Origin: Alopecurus myosuroides | Lineage: Eukaryota; Streptophyta; Magnoliopsida; Poales; Poaceae | NCBI GenBank assembly: GCA_028641055.1 | Contig: CM054060.1 | Span: 210,666,987 to 210,730,986 of the forward strand | Length of the DNA stretch: 64,000 nucleotides | Direction: 5' to 3' | Part shown: positions 24,331 to 34,620 of the stretch, in pieces | How positions within the stretch are numbered: position 1 is the stretch's first letter | Layout: each line of letters starts with the position of its first letter | Notes under the pieces: generated by a model | Seen by the model: the letters and a program-made list of their open reading frames with translations, nothing else | The model's database searches: none | What the model was told of the DNA's origin: nothing | Made by a program: the position numbers and the translations under genes

Positions 24331-27300
24331 TCACTCCTTCTGACTCATCCTCCCAGGGATTACAACGGGACATCCCTCCTGAGTGATGAAGGGCCTGTCG
24401 TCACAGACAGTTTCTAGGTAGGTATCTATGTCGCGGTTCGGCATGTTGAACCGACAGTAAAATGTCCCACTCTTGTTCACCACTTCATGAACGATTTTCG
24501 TGGCGAAGCACTTCTGGATATCATATATCTCTTCTCTAACCTTGTCATCGCCGACCATCGACAAGCGGGAGGCCCATTGTTGGACTTGACTAGGCAGGGT
24601 AAGGAACTGTTGATCCCGTACGTACGCCCGCATATGATGGAGGACATAGTAGGTGTCTCGATTACTGCCTGCCGGCTGCTTGACGCACGCGAAATTCGTC
24701 GTGTGGGTGAACACCCGAGCGCCCTGAACGACCTTCTCCCTAGTGATTATGCCCCCCCTTGCGTGGTAGCCGGTGAGAGCATTATCCAAGACTTTCTTCA
24801 CCATGGAGTAGTCTTTCTTCACCGCACTCCCTGAGTCGAGATACGTCGCATGCGAATGACTGATACAAATGCAAATGAGTGTGCATTGTGTATATCTGCG
24901 CGGAACAATCCAAACAACAAAGTGTTGGAAAGGAGCGATGAAAATCTAAAGAAAATCCCTTTCGATTCGGCTAAGAATATTGACTTACCCGGCAAAGTAA
25001 GGCATGAGGATGTAATCCTTGGTCTGGTTCGCCAGCATGAAGTCCCGAAGATATGTCGACGCGACTGCCTGGTTGCCAACGGAGCACAACACGTCGTGGC
25101 GCATGTAGAAGGGGTCCGCTATCGCGATGCCCGGTGTACTATCCCTGCAAACTTGCACCGCCAGACTGAGCGAGTATAGGCGGACCATGGAGTAGTGCAG
25201 CGGATTGCTATGGAACATATCAAAGATGTCCGAAAACCGCAGTATGATCCTATCCGCGCCGGTTGATTCGACGAAGCCCAAGTCCTTTGGCACCATGGCA
25301 ACGAAAACCGGGTATGATGGATCCTTGCTTTCAACAAGGCGCGTTTCAAGAAAAAGAATGCTGTCATGCAAACTCCGCATATCCCCACTTGCGGCCTTGA
25401 GCTTGCTCTGGCTAAGCATAGGCTGACCAATCACATGCATCTTCGTATGCTTCGATGTAGGTGGGCCGTCATGAACACGGAGCGGCATCTTAGCAGGCTG
25501 GCTCGCGGACTTTGCGGCCTTGGATCTAGGTCCTCTTTTCCGCGCCTTCGTCGCTTTCGGAATGACCTCCTTCTCAATCTCCTCATTAGCCGCCTTACGG
25601 ATTGTGCTAGGGCTGAAAATAACTCCTCCCTTCGCACTTTTCTGAGTCTCGGTGCAGGGGCCGACATCTGGAGCCGTGTCTTCCTGAGAACCGAAGAGAC
25701 GCTTGCAATTCGATTTATCCGCAGGAGGAGCCTCACCACGAGCCTCCGTGCTATGGTAGGGTTCTTCTGGAGGAGGAGCAACGTAATCTCCGCCATCAAA
25801 GTCATCGGCGATGAAATCCATGGCATCAAGATCAAGGTCATTCTCCTGGTCTTGTGCCATCTCCATGTCACGGGTAGGCGACGGCGCGGCGACGGTCTTG
25901 CCATGGCTCCGCTCCGGAGCTTCTAGAGGGGTTGTCTTCGAGGTGGTGGCTCGCGCCGGTAGTTCTAGAGGCGATGTCCGCGGGGTGGCGCCCCTCTTCC
26001 CCAGGCGAATCTGGCTCTTCGGCCATTCCATGTTCCAAGGCATGCACTGGAGCAGCGTCAGGGTATCGGGGTCATCTTCTTCTTGGTAGGGTTGAATGGG
26101 AGGCAACAAGTCGTCGTAGCCCGCCAGCACCCGAAGCACTCGAACTCTATATACGTCTTCGCGCATCGGCCTGTTGTGGAACCTGCGGGTTGAAGGTTGA
26201 ACGATCATACCCACAGCAACATCCTTCAACACGCCGTCCACTGTGTGTAAGAGAGTGCATGGAACGTCGTCGTTCTGCGGAAAACATGCAGGGCGTCAGA
26301 GAGGCCAGTCTAAGGCAAAGGAAGATCGACGCTCCAACGCTTAACTATTTACCTGGCTGGCGAGGGCGTCGAGCTCCTCTAGTGGCGAGGGGCCAACGAC
26401 GGCGGCGGGCGTGCTACTGTTGACTGGCGAGGGAGTATCGGCGGCGGGCGTGCAACCGATGGCCAGGCGGCGGTTGTTCGTTGGTGCACGCTCTTCATTC
26501 GGCGGAGGACCGCCCACTGTGGGCGTGCAACGGATGGTCAGGTGGGTAGAGGCGGGCGGAGTCACTATCGGCGCCATGGTGTAGGCGGGCGGAGTCACCA
26601 GTGGGTCCGCCATCGTGGCGTTGGCCGGCGAGACTCTGGACAAGTCTCTTGAGTTGCTTCCCTGCATGCTAGGCACCGGGCACGGCCCCACTCGACCTCC
26701 GTCATTCCATCGAGTAACCGTATCGTAGATGGTAGGCAAAACGTTGCCCATTTGTTCTGCCAAAGCTGTTTTGACAATATTAGGAATATCAGCAACTTTG
26801 GCCTTGAGGTCTGCAATCTCGCGATCGCGGGCTTCGTCACGTTGGATATCTTCGATGGTCCTCTTTCTATTCCTTCTCGCCTCCCTGGGCTCCTTGAAGT
26901 ACTCTCTGAGCTTCGTCGTCGTGCCCAGGCCACAAACTCGGCCACCTGACGGCCTTTTGTGCTTTTCCTTCCCCTGCGTCACGTTCACCGCCCTATTTAA
27001 AGTGTCGTCCCACGGGCCGTGCAGCCTCGGCATGTCCGACGAGGTTCGACCACTATCGATTTCTAAGTTCTGCACAATTAGCGTGAACCGTTTAGAATTC
27101 CACCAGTACAATATAATGCAATCGACTAGATCGTCGAGAGCAAACTAACTAGGGTGGTGTATTTACTTACCAAGTTGTCATACAACGCCTTCACCTTCTC
27201 ATCATCGGTAGTATACTCATTAGCTACCGGGTCATATTTAAACCGGGCCCTGATGAAGTTTTTTGTCCGCGGCGAGTACTTTGCGAGAGGGTCAGGGATG

Positions 27301-28133
27301 CCCTGTTCTGCACGTTTGGCGTCCTCCTTCTCCCAATTGGGAATCGCCGCTCTGTAACCGCCGCATCCCAGTTTGTGGGTACCAATGTTCAACTTCCGCA
27401 TCCTCTGCCCCCAACCAGCGTTAGCTTTGGCGACTTCGCTCTCGCAAATTACCTTGAAGTCCCGGAGTTCAGCTTCGGTGATTCTCGGCTCAGTCGCTAA
27501 AACATCCTCCAAGCTATTTTTGCTGTCCAAGACCTTAACCTTCACCCGGTGTTTCCAGTTGGACAAGGCGGTGTTCATCTTACCAATGGCGCAGTGGTTG
27601 ACCTTATTCCCCACCAGATTGTCGTTATTGTACTTAAACGGCTCGTCTGGCGGATGCGGGTACAAGTATCGTCCGTGCAGCTTTCTAAAGAGAATAACCC
27701 GATAATGTGCATTCTCTTTTTTCCTTAGATCATCAGTTAAGATCCTGACAGTGTCCCGGACAATGCAACCAATTTGGTTGCCGAATCCTTTGACCACCGC
27801 CTCGGGCGCGACTGGATACCCAGAGCTATCAATTTCCGTGATCTCTTCACGGTAGGTGCGGAGAGTGTTACCTTTCCGTTTTCTCGTTGACGTCCTCTTC
27901 TTCTTGGCTTTGCTACCACCATCTGTCTGACCGCCGGCATCAGTGGTGTCATTTCCGCCGGCGGCGCCACTAGTGGTATCACCGGCGGCGCCACTAGTCG
28001 TGGCGTCATCCTCCTCGCCACCGCTAGTGTCCGCGTCAGCCCAGGCATCCGCCGTCGGGTCGTATTGCTCATCTTCTTCATCGGTGATTTGCCAGAACGG
28101 CTTAGAACCGCCGGCCTCGTCGTTGTGTGCCAT
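24331..28133 (-). CDS. CACTA TNP1-like accessory protein with degenerate Ulp1-like C-terminus, four coding exons
   Basis: Coding exons on the minus strand are 28133-27171, 27069-26353, 26274-24989 and 24895-24331. All borders are GT-AG, phases match, and the sum is 3,531 nt (1,176 aa plus stop). A non-coding first exon ends at 29375 with CAG/GTAAGG and joins at TTCAG/AACATG (28136). Exon 1 is acidic, then holds the conserved CACTA ORF1 region (HYRVILFRKLHGRY and similar). Exon 2 is basic, then Pro/Thr-rich. Exon 3 has two NLS-like basic patches. Its end (KDYILMPYFAG) joins exon 4 (ATYLDSGSAVKKDYS), which matches the layout of a C48 Ulp1-type protease. The expected HW is Gln-Cys and the catalytic Cys region reads DTYYVL, so the protease is probably dead. 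Such proteins are standard partners of TNP2 in grass CACTA elements; the function is not established. Confidence 0.75.
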
Positions 28134-28136
28134 GTT

Positions 28137-29735
28137 CTGAAGGGGGAAATTATTGGTTAATCTAAAGGAAACAAAAAAATCGACATACTACTCGATCACG
28201 GGAAAACGGCTAAGTCCTAAATTCACGGGAAAATTTCGGCATGACCTTTGCTAATTTTCTAACACTAGAGTGTCTGATTCTCGCCGAAACGGAAATTAAT
28301 CAACATTTCGGCGAAAATAGGCAACTCATTTGAATTCCCTGCAAAGTTTTAAACGGCTCGATGGCCGGACAGATTACCAAATGTGGTACCAACACCAAAA
28401 GTGGTACCAGCACCAGCACCAACACAACATCAGCACTAGCAAGCAGTACCAGCACGAGCACCAACAAAAGAAAACCAGCAGCAGAACACCAGCACCAGCA
28501 AGCAGTACCAGCACAACAGCAGTACCAGCACAACATCACAATTTTTATTATCTGCAGAATTTTATCCAACAGCAGCATCCTATACAGCAATATCCTCCTA
28601 GTGGTACAACATCCTAACTAACCAGAAGGAAAAACCATGAGAAATCACATTGAGCCTACTTGCCATTAGATTTTCTGGCCACGACCCATGGACTCGCATC
28701 ATCCAGGCCAGCATCTCAGAATGAATACAGAAATGCTACTCTTATTGCAATGTTGGATTTCAAGTATTGTTAAGTTCAAGGTACACATATAAGCACGACA
28801 TGTACCGGATTCGAGAATTATTTAGCGCGGATCTGCTGAACTACATAAGATGATACACTACAGCACATGTTTCCTTGAAAATGAATGAGTACACACCAAA
28901 TTGCCAACTAACGAAGATGGGATAAGCTAATCAGGATCAAGTCCGATGTTTGCGCACTGAAGCCAAAAGGTGGTGTCTGCTCCCACAAGAATGAAATTGA
29001 ACAGGTGAGCAAGCAGCGTCAGCGTGAAGTGCAGTTCAGAGTGCATCAACAAAACGAGACGTGGACGACCCCATGTAAATTGTTCTGCAATTTTGGTGCA
29101 ACGGCTATATCTAGTAGCTACTGCTCTAGTATTTGCCTCTGTGAATTTGGTCAACAAATTGTCCCAGTGCAGTGCAGAATGGGGTACTATTTGCCTGTGT
29201 GAATCTGGTGGTCAAAACATTTTTGCAGAAAGGTCTGATCAGATGGCACTGTGTTCATGGCCAGAGATCACCACAGCCTGACAGTAACAGGGCAACGGTT
29301 TCCCTGTCAAGTTGAAGCACAGAGCAAAATTGGAGAGCAAAATTCAGGGAGGGGAGGAGGGGGGGGGGCCTTACCTGGGGCACGGTGTAGTTGTTCACGC
29401 CGGGGCCTTGGTCCTGGATGGTGTCGATGAAGACGGCGCAGGCGGCTCCCTCCTCCTCTCTCGCTGCAACGGCGCGGGCGATGGTGTCGACGAAGACGGC
29501 CCGGGCGGCTCCCCTCCTCCTGTACTCCTCCCCCTCGGGCAGATGTGAGGGGCGGTGGATGAGTAGGGCTAGGGCGTTGGGCGCCGGTGGCTAGGGCAGC
29601 GGAGGCGTGCGTGCGGCGGTGGCTAGGGCAGCGGAGGCGTGCGTGCGGCGGTGGCTAGGGCAAGGGGACGGTGCGCGATGGAGAGAAAGAGGGAAGAAGA
29701 AGAAGGAACGGCCGGGCCGGCGCCCTAGATCTATA
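28137..29735 (-). promoter_or_regulatory. 5' non-coding exon, 1.2 kb leader intron and promoter region of the TNP1-like gene
   Basis: On the minus strand a pyrimidine-rich leader (about 29735 to 29375) looks like a plant 5' UTR and ends in CCCCAG/GTAAGG. The intron (29374-28137) ends CCCTTCAG just before the ATG. The intron carries a low-complexity CAGCACCAA-type tract (28380-28540). The leader contains a 36 bp tandem unit repeated about 2.5 times (29589-29660). No TATA box was clear. Confidence 0.6.
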
Positions 29736-29739
29736 TCAG

Positions 29740-29905
29740 CTATAGCCGTGACGCACCGCGGCCAGGTGCGCCGCGGATACGATAGCGGTGACGCACGGCT
29801 ATAAAGTGCGCCGCGCATTAGGTAGCCACGACGGACATCACAAGCGTGCGCCACGCATTACTAAACCGTGGCGCACGGCGGCTCGGTGCGCCACGCTTAT
29901 TCGCA
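29740..29905 (-). repeat. Internal CACTA subterminal-type repeat array
   Basis: Eight copies of GTGACGCAC, GTGCGCCGCGG and close variants occur here, 2.7 kb from the right end and directly upstream of the TNP1-like leader. They match the repeats at both element ends. No CACTA terminus is present beside them. Confidence 0.85.
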
Positions 29906-29950
29906 TAATATGTTCATAAGGCCGTGTTGCCTGTCAATATCACAACTGCT

Positions 29951-30012
29951 TCGTTAGCCCAGTGGTTGATACTGTGATGTGCCCCAGCACCCGGGTTCGA
30001 ATCCCCCACACC
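29951..30012 (+). other. tRNA-like sequence with A and B boxes, possibly a SINE head
   Basis: TAGCCCAGTGGTTGATAC (about 29955-29972) resembles a Pol III A box. GGTTCGAATCC (29994-30004) is a near-perfect B box, at the spacing found in tRNA genes. The flanks do not pair as an acceptor stem, so it is not a functional tRNA gene. It could be the tRNA-derived head of a SINE or a sequence carried by this CACTA family. Confidence 0.45.
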
Positions 30013-30220
30013 CCATTTTTTGAATAGTTTTGGAAAACACAATATAAATCAACATAAATTCATATAAATCAATATAACTTTCAAAATAAAATCTCAATTC
30101 ATGTGTTGACTAATTTAAACACCACATCTTAGTGCATACATATAAAATACATCATCATACATTGTCATCACTGCCTCGAATGCATGCAAACACACGACAC
30201 ATGTATCGTTGTTCTTAGAG

Positions 30221-31921
30221 TTAGCGTTTTACAATTTTCTTTCCCTTTTTTGTCGCGGTTGAGTAATTCAGTCCCGGAACACCGTGACTTCTTCGGTGGA
30301 ATGGGCGACCTGTAGGTAGCATTGTCCTGCTTCTTCTTGTTGTGTATTTCGTTCCATCGTCATTGTCATCTTCTATTTTCGGGTCGCCGTACTGGTCAAA
30401 GTCTTGCTCGTTGGCTACTCCATCCATTCCGATGATGTTTCTTTTGCCTCTCCGCACGACAACACGGCTAGGCCTTGTCGGGTCAGTAATGAAGAAGCAT
30501 TGGTCCACTTTGTTAGCCAAGACCCATGGCTCATTTTTTGCGGTGACATTCGTGCCGGATTTGGCTTCAGGTATCACCATGGTGGTGAAATATTGTCCTT
30601 CTTTCCTGACGCTCTTTGCCCATGTGACACGGAACATTGGCACCTTCTCTCCGCAGTAGTCGAGTTCCCATATCTCGTCGATCCTACCATAGTATCTTTC
30701 CTTGACGTCACCTGTTAATGATTCCATCGTTACCCCCGAGTTCTGGTATTCGCAGTTCCGGTCCTTATTTGCCGTGTAGAATGTGTAACCATTGATATCG
30801 TATGCCTGATATGTCATGAGGTTATGTGCGGGGCCTTGTGACAATGTGAGTATGAGTTTTTCTTCTTCAGAATAAGGCGTCTCCGGTTGATCGGTCATAA
30901 TCTTCTCCCTGAACCACTGTGTGAAATGGATGTTGTGCTCTTTGATTATTTCTGCTTCGGTCCTATGTTGACCCCGGTCACTGTAATACTTCGCGATTAG
31001 CAATTTGTGCTTTTCCAACCAAGGATCGACCACTGTTAGATGTTGTAGCGCGACTAGGTTTGCTCTGTCAAAGTCGTTGCGTCGGCCCTGAAAGTCGACA
31101 TTCATTTCGCGCTGGCCCTCGCGGTGTCCCCATCCACCGAGCCTGCCAAAGTGCCTGTTTACGGGCAGACCAGGGTTCTCATCTTTGTCTAGAAAATTCG
31201 TGCAGAAAGAGATGCACTCCTCTGTCAGAAAGCCCTTGGCAATGCTTGCGTCTGGACGGGCCCTGTTGCGGACGTATCCTTTGATGGAACCATTCATCCT
31301 TTCGAACGCCATCATGGAGTGTAAAAACGGCGGCCCGAGCTGGATGATATCATCCACGACATGGACAAGGAGATGCACCATAATGTCGAAGAATGCTGGC
31401 GGGAAGTATATCTCAAGCTCGCATAGTATCACCACGATCTCTTCCTGTAGCCTTGCGAGTTTCTTCACGCCAATCGACTTTCGAGAGATGACGTCAAAAA
31501 AGTTGCAGAGTCCAAACAGCGTTTCGCGGACGTGCTCGTCCATTATCCCTCGAATTGCAACTGGAAGTATCTGCGTCATCATCACGTGACAGTCGTGAGA
31601 CTTCATTCCGCTGAACTTCTGCTTTGGTACGTCTAGGTATCTGCTTATCTTCCCCGCATAACCGTAAGGAAATTTGACTCCAAGGAGGCACTTGAAGAAT
31701 TGGTCGATCTCCTTCTCGCATAGCGTGAAGCACGAAGGGGGACAGTAATATTCCGTCTTCTTGGCCTTTTTGCCCTTGCGGCGACCTTCCGTCCCATCTA
31801 ACACATCGTCATCGTCATCGTCATCATCATCCGGTTTTCCTCCGTGGAGCTCGCCCCTGATATTGCCGACATATACATATCGTCCCTCCAACAACTCACC
31901 AACTATAGATCTTGCCGACAC
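30221..31921 (-). pseudogene. TNP2 transposase relic, C-terminal half only
   Basis: An open frame of 566 codons encodes the region downstream of the catalytic core of CACTA TNP2 proteins. It has SRYLDVPKQKFSGMKSHDCH, the MNGSIKGYVRN block (DUF4218-type), then a DUF4216-type segment (WGLDYCGEK-like, VTWAKS) and a basic C-terminus. The Transposase_21 domain that holds the DDE residues is absent. The frame opens with no ATG. A good acceptor (TTTCACTTTCTATAG, about 31955) lies just upstream and then the subterminal array begins. The 5' exons have evidently been deleted. A poly-Asp tract (9 D) lies near residue 35. The remaining frame is intact, so loss is recent or the fragment still does something. 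Confidence 0.8.
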
Positions 31922-32194
31922 GAGACCGAGAGAGAGTATGTTTGTATGTGGCTATAGAAAGTGAAAAGATGGAAGGGAAAGTGGTAATAAAGTGAGAGAT
32001 GGGGGTGGAGACAAATTTTTACTAGATTCACCACACATATGTATCAAAAAAATTAGGTTAAATAAGTTTTAAATGGTGGGAAAATGGGGGAAATGAGGTG
32101 GTGAGGGGGTGGGGGGCGACCAGATCTAAAATGGGGTGGAGATATGGGTGGATGGGAGGTTGGGGGTGGTCCCAAACCACTTAAATTCGTTCCA

Positions 32195-32569
32195 GGTATA
32201 CCCGTGACGCACATGATATTCGGCGCGTCACGGCTATGCTGGATAGCCGCGGCGCACGCAAGAGTGGTGCGTCACGGCAATAGATGCCATCGGTGGAAAC
32301 GATACCCGTGACGCACGTCTGTCATGTGCGCCGCGGCTACGCAACATAGCCGTGACGCACCTCTCAGGAGGTGCGTCGCGGGTATGCCTCGGAGGCTCGC
32401 CACCCCGGCCCCACACATACGCGCGACGCAGCTTCCAATTGGTGCGCCGCGGCTATTGCTTTACGCGCGACGCGCAGAATAGTGGTGCGCCGCGGGTAAT
32501 AGGCGTGACGCGCCAAACTGTATGTGCGTCACGGGTATCATCACTCCTATAGCCATTTTCCTAGTAGTG
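32195..32569 (-). repeat. Right CACTA terminus and subterminal repeat array
   Basis: About fourteen copies of CCGTGACGCAC, GTGCGTCACGG and GTGCGCCGCGG in both orientations precede the terminal CCTAGTAGTG. They mirror the left end. Confidence 0.9.
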
Positions 32570-33006
32570 CACGGATAGTACACAACAAGGTACGTACGCA
32601 TACCTTTCACTTCCATTTTGTTACCTAAAATACGTACGTATATATTTATTTAATAAGTACTTATCTCCACCTATGCAGGACTATTTGGGCAGACTGGATC
32701 CGGATCCGGGTGGCAGACTGATAGCGGGTCCTTTGATTTTAGGATGACTCAGGACGCGTGGCTACACAATAACTTTCAGCAGACACAGATTCCCATTCTC
32801 CAGACGCCTCCATCACAGGGTCCTACTATGCAGACGCCTCCACCATTCCCCACACAGGCTACACAGGATGCATATGATGAACAGGATGGAAGCTTCACAG
32901 TGCCTCGTGAAACTAGGGCACCCCACAGGTATGAGTGGTCGACTCCCGTACCACGCCCCCCACGTGAAGGTCGGCGACGCAGGAGGGAGTGATATCTTCG
33001 AGTAGT

Positions 33007-33121
33007 GCATATTTATCTACATATGTATGAGACATATTTATCTACCTATGTATGAGACGACCTATGTATGAGACATATTTATGTACCTATGTATGAGATA
33101 TATTTATCTACCTATGTATGT
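33007..33121 (+). repeat. Tandem repeat downstream of PMD, copy 2
   Basis: It has the same units (about 25 bp) as 8660-8771. After it copy 2 continues with MULE sequence that copy 1 lacks. Confidence 0.7.
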
Positions 33122-33200
33122 GTGACATATTTGACTTCAAAGTTTCATACGCACTAAGATAGAATTGAAATACGTTGCCGCCACTTTGCTCCCCCTCAGG

Positions 33201-33397
33201 TCCTCCCGCCATTTTCCTCCCGCCATTTTTTTCCCGCCATCGTCTCCCGCCATTTTTTCCCGCCACCGTCTCCCGCCCTTTTTTTCCGCGCCAACGTCTC
33301 CCGCCAAAGTCTCCCGCCCTTTTTCTCCCTCCACTAATCTCCCGCCACCGTCTCCCGCCCAGTTGCCTACATACCATGCCTATATAAACCCCGGCAT
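33201..33397 (+). promoter_or_regulatory. Promoter of the third MULE gene: 13-14 bp CCCGCC repeat array plus TATA box
   Basis: Ten CCCGCC cores start at 33205, 33219, 33233, 33246, 33259, 33272, 33300, 33313, 33341 and 33354. Decayed units fill the two double gaps, so the period is 13-14 bp. Two units (33230-33238, 33256-33264) read TTTCCCGCC, the consensus plant E2F/DP site. A TATA box TATATAAA follows at 33381-33388, inside the inverted repeat ATGCC/GGCAT (33376-33397). The first gene ATG is 18 bp after the TATA box region ends, or a second one at 33442. Confidence 0.6.
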
Positions 33398-33405
33398 TCT
33401 TTCTG

Positions 33406-34244
33406 ATGGAAGTGTGTATGTTGTCTACTGAACTTAGAGTAATGGCTGATAGTGGTAGTCCTGGTCTCGATCCAGAAAACTCATGGTATATTCTAGATCA
33501 TGCGGCACAAGGTTCTTGCAAGATTACGAGGGATGGTAGAATTCCAGTTAGTTATATGGAACTAATGACTGAGTCGGCCACGCTATTGCTCTGGAAGGAA
33601 AATTAGCCAGATATAACCTCCCGCCTAGATCCGTCGATGAAATTAGGAGTGAACTATTGAGGTGGCATCATAAGTGGTGCAGAATAGTTGAGCTAAAAAA
33701 AATCGAGTCGGGGCTTAACGAGTCCTATGCACTTCACGTTCAGGTAATCGATTTACGAGTTTACATCATGTTCAAATCGATTTGCATCGTTCTGATTTCT
33801 GTTTTCGCTTTTATTCTCAATGTGCAGCACTGGCCTACCGATGCAGAGTTTCTGAACAAACAGATCACGCACTATGGCTGGATGAGCATACTCTTTGGAC
33901 CATGTCCACGAGGGTTTCTAGAAGACAACCGCCACGCTCATTGGATGCTTAACACAATATCAAAGGGGAAGACTGGTGCCGCATCAAAGGGGAATAGTGA
34001 CAGCGTAACAAAGAGGAAGACTGGTGGCGCATCGAAAGGGAAGACTGCTGACACGTCGAAGGGAAAGAGTGGCGGCGCATCCAAGACAGTTGATGATGAC
34101 AACAGTGACGATGGCTATACGCCGAGAAGTGTAGCTAGGTTTAAGGCTATGTGTAAGCGTGCCGATTCATCAAAAGCCATAGCTGATGAAAACAGTGATG
34201 GCGACTTCATGCCCCCATCACGAACACGTGAGAGAGCAAAGTGA
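33406..34244 (+). pseudogene. Third MULE gene, unknown function, one frameshift
   Basis: I do not recognise this protein. From ATG 33406 (or the in-frame ATG 33442) the frame runs to about 33585. There a 1-base loss shifts it, and the continuing frame is ALEGKLARYNLPP... through LLRWHHKWCRIVELKK. An 84 bp intron (33744-33827, CAG/GTAATC to TGTGCAG) interrupts it and happens to keep the frame. Exon 2 has an aromatic-rich block (HWPTDAEFL, HYGWMSILFGPCPRG) and then a Lys/Ser/Gly-rich repeat region (five KGK or KRK units) with two acidic NSDDG/NSDGD motifs. It ends in a basic RTRERAK. The basic low-complexity tail suggests nucleic-acid binding. Its place as third gene of the MULE invites comparison with mudrB, but I see no sequence similarity to claim. 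Confidence 0.55.
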
Positions 34245-34490
34245 AGTCGGCGTGTAAAATTAGTTTTCCTTTTACGTATTGTATTGTTTCAAATTTTAAT
34301 CCAGTACTGTTTTCAATAGGAATTTGCTTGTAAAATTATTGTCCTCGTTGCAAGATAATTATATGAATTTGCAATTAAACAGGTTACCAAAGGTGAAGAA
34401 GAAAGAAAAATTGCACCCAAAAGTTTTTCGGTATCTGTCGCAGTGGGGGACCGCGGTCTGCCACCGCGACTAGGACCCTCTCGCAGTGCG

Positions 34491-34600
34491 GGAACACGAC
34501 TGCCCAATATTTTTGAAAATTCTAAATTTCGCGTACTATCTTTTTACTTTCTATTAAAAAGTATATTATTTTAAAAAAAAATTAGCCAAATAGCAGCCCC
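34491..34600 (-). repeat. Right terminal inverted repeat of MULE copy 2
   Basis: Read on the minus strand it matches 13994-14105, including the A/T tracts, AATAGAAAGTAAAAA and ACGCGAAATT. It ends 230 bp upstream of the snRNP gene ATG. Confidence 0.8.
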
Positions 34601-34620
34601 GAGGGATTCCTTTTGTCGGG

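Larger units (their letters stand above)
22649..32569 (-). mobile_element. CACTA (En/Spm) element, 9.9 kb, TSD CAC, non-autonomous
   Basis: It begins CACTACTAGGGAAAA and ends TTTTCCTAGTAGTG, giving inverted CACTACTAGG termini, with CAC duplicated at 22646-22648 and 32570-32572. Copy 1 has the empty site with a single CAC (8218-8220). Genes lie on the minus strand: a TNP2 C-terminal relic near the right end, then a TNP1-like gene, then a viroplasmin-domain relic. The transposase catalytic core is missing, so mobility would need a transposase supplied in trans. Confidence 0.95.
17887..32992 (+). pseudogene. PMD gene of MULE copy 2, split by solo LTR and CACTA element
   Basis: The exon structure follows copy 1, starting with ATG 17887 and exon 1 ending at 18014. 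It shares the TAA (20666-20668). Additional damage is found only here: a deletion of about ten bases plus substitutions in exon 4 near 21590-21605, a 1 bp deletion near 21774, and a 9.9 kb CACTA element in the Gln-rich end of exon 6 (after 22648). The coding sequence resumes at 32573, and exon 7 ends with TGA at 32990-32992. It has decayed further than copy 1. Confidence 0.8.
13994..34600 (+). mobile_element. MULE copy 2, both terminal inverted repeats present, with two nested insertions
   Basis: The ends at 13994-14105 and 34491-34600 are inverted copies of each other over about 105 bp. Both contain the block TTTTCAAAAATATTGGGC and an AT-rich outer half ending GGGCTGC. No convincing 9 bp target duplication was found. 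Subtracting the solo LTR with one TSD copy (2,566 bp) and the CACTA element with one TSD copy (9,924 bp) leaves about 8.1 kb. Gene order on the plus strand is mudrA, PMD, and a third gene behind its own promoter. Confidence 0.85.

Noticed and set aside
24819..24830. Exon border at CTCAG/GGAG (24830) in the TNP1-like gene
   Set aside because: It breaks the reading frame; the acceptor GCGCAG (24896) keeps phase and restores the YLDS block of the Ulp1-like domain.
29951..30012. Functional tRNA gene
   Set aside because: The sequences flanking the A and B boxes do not form an acceptor stem.
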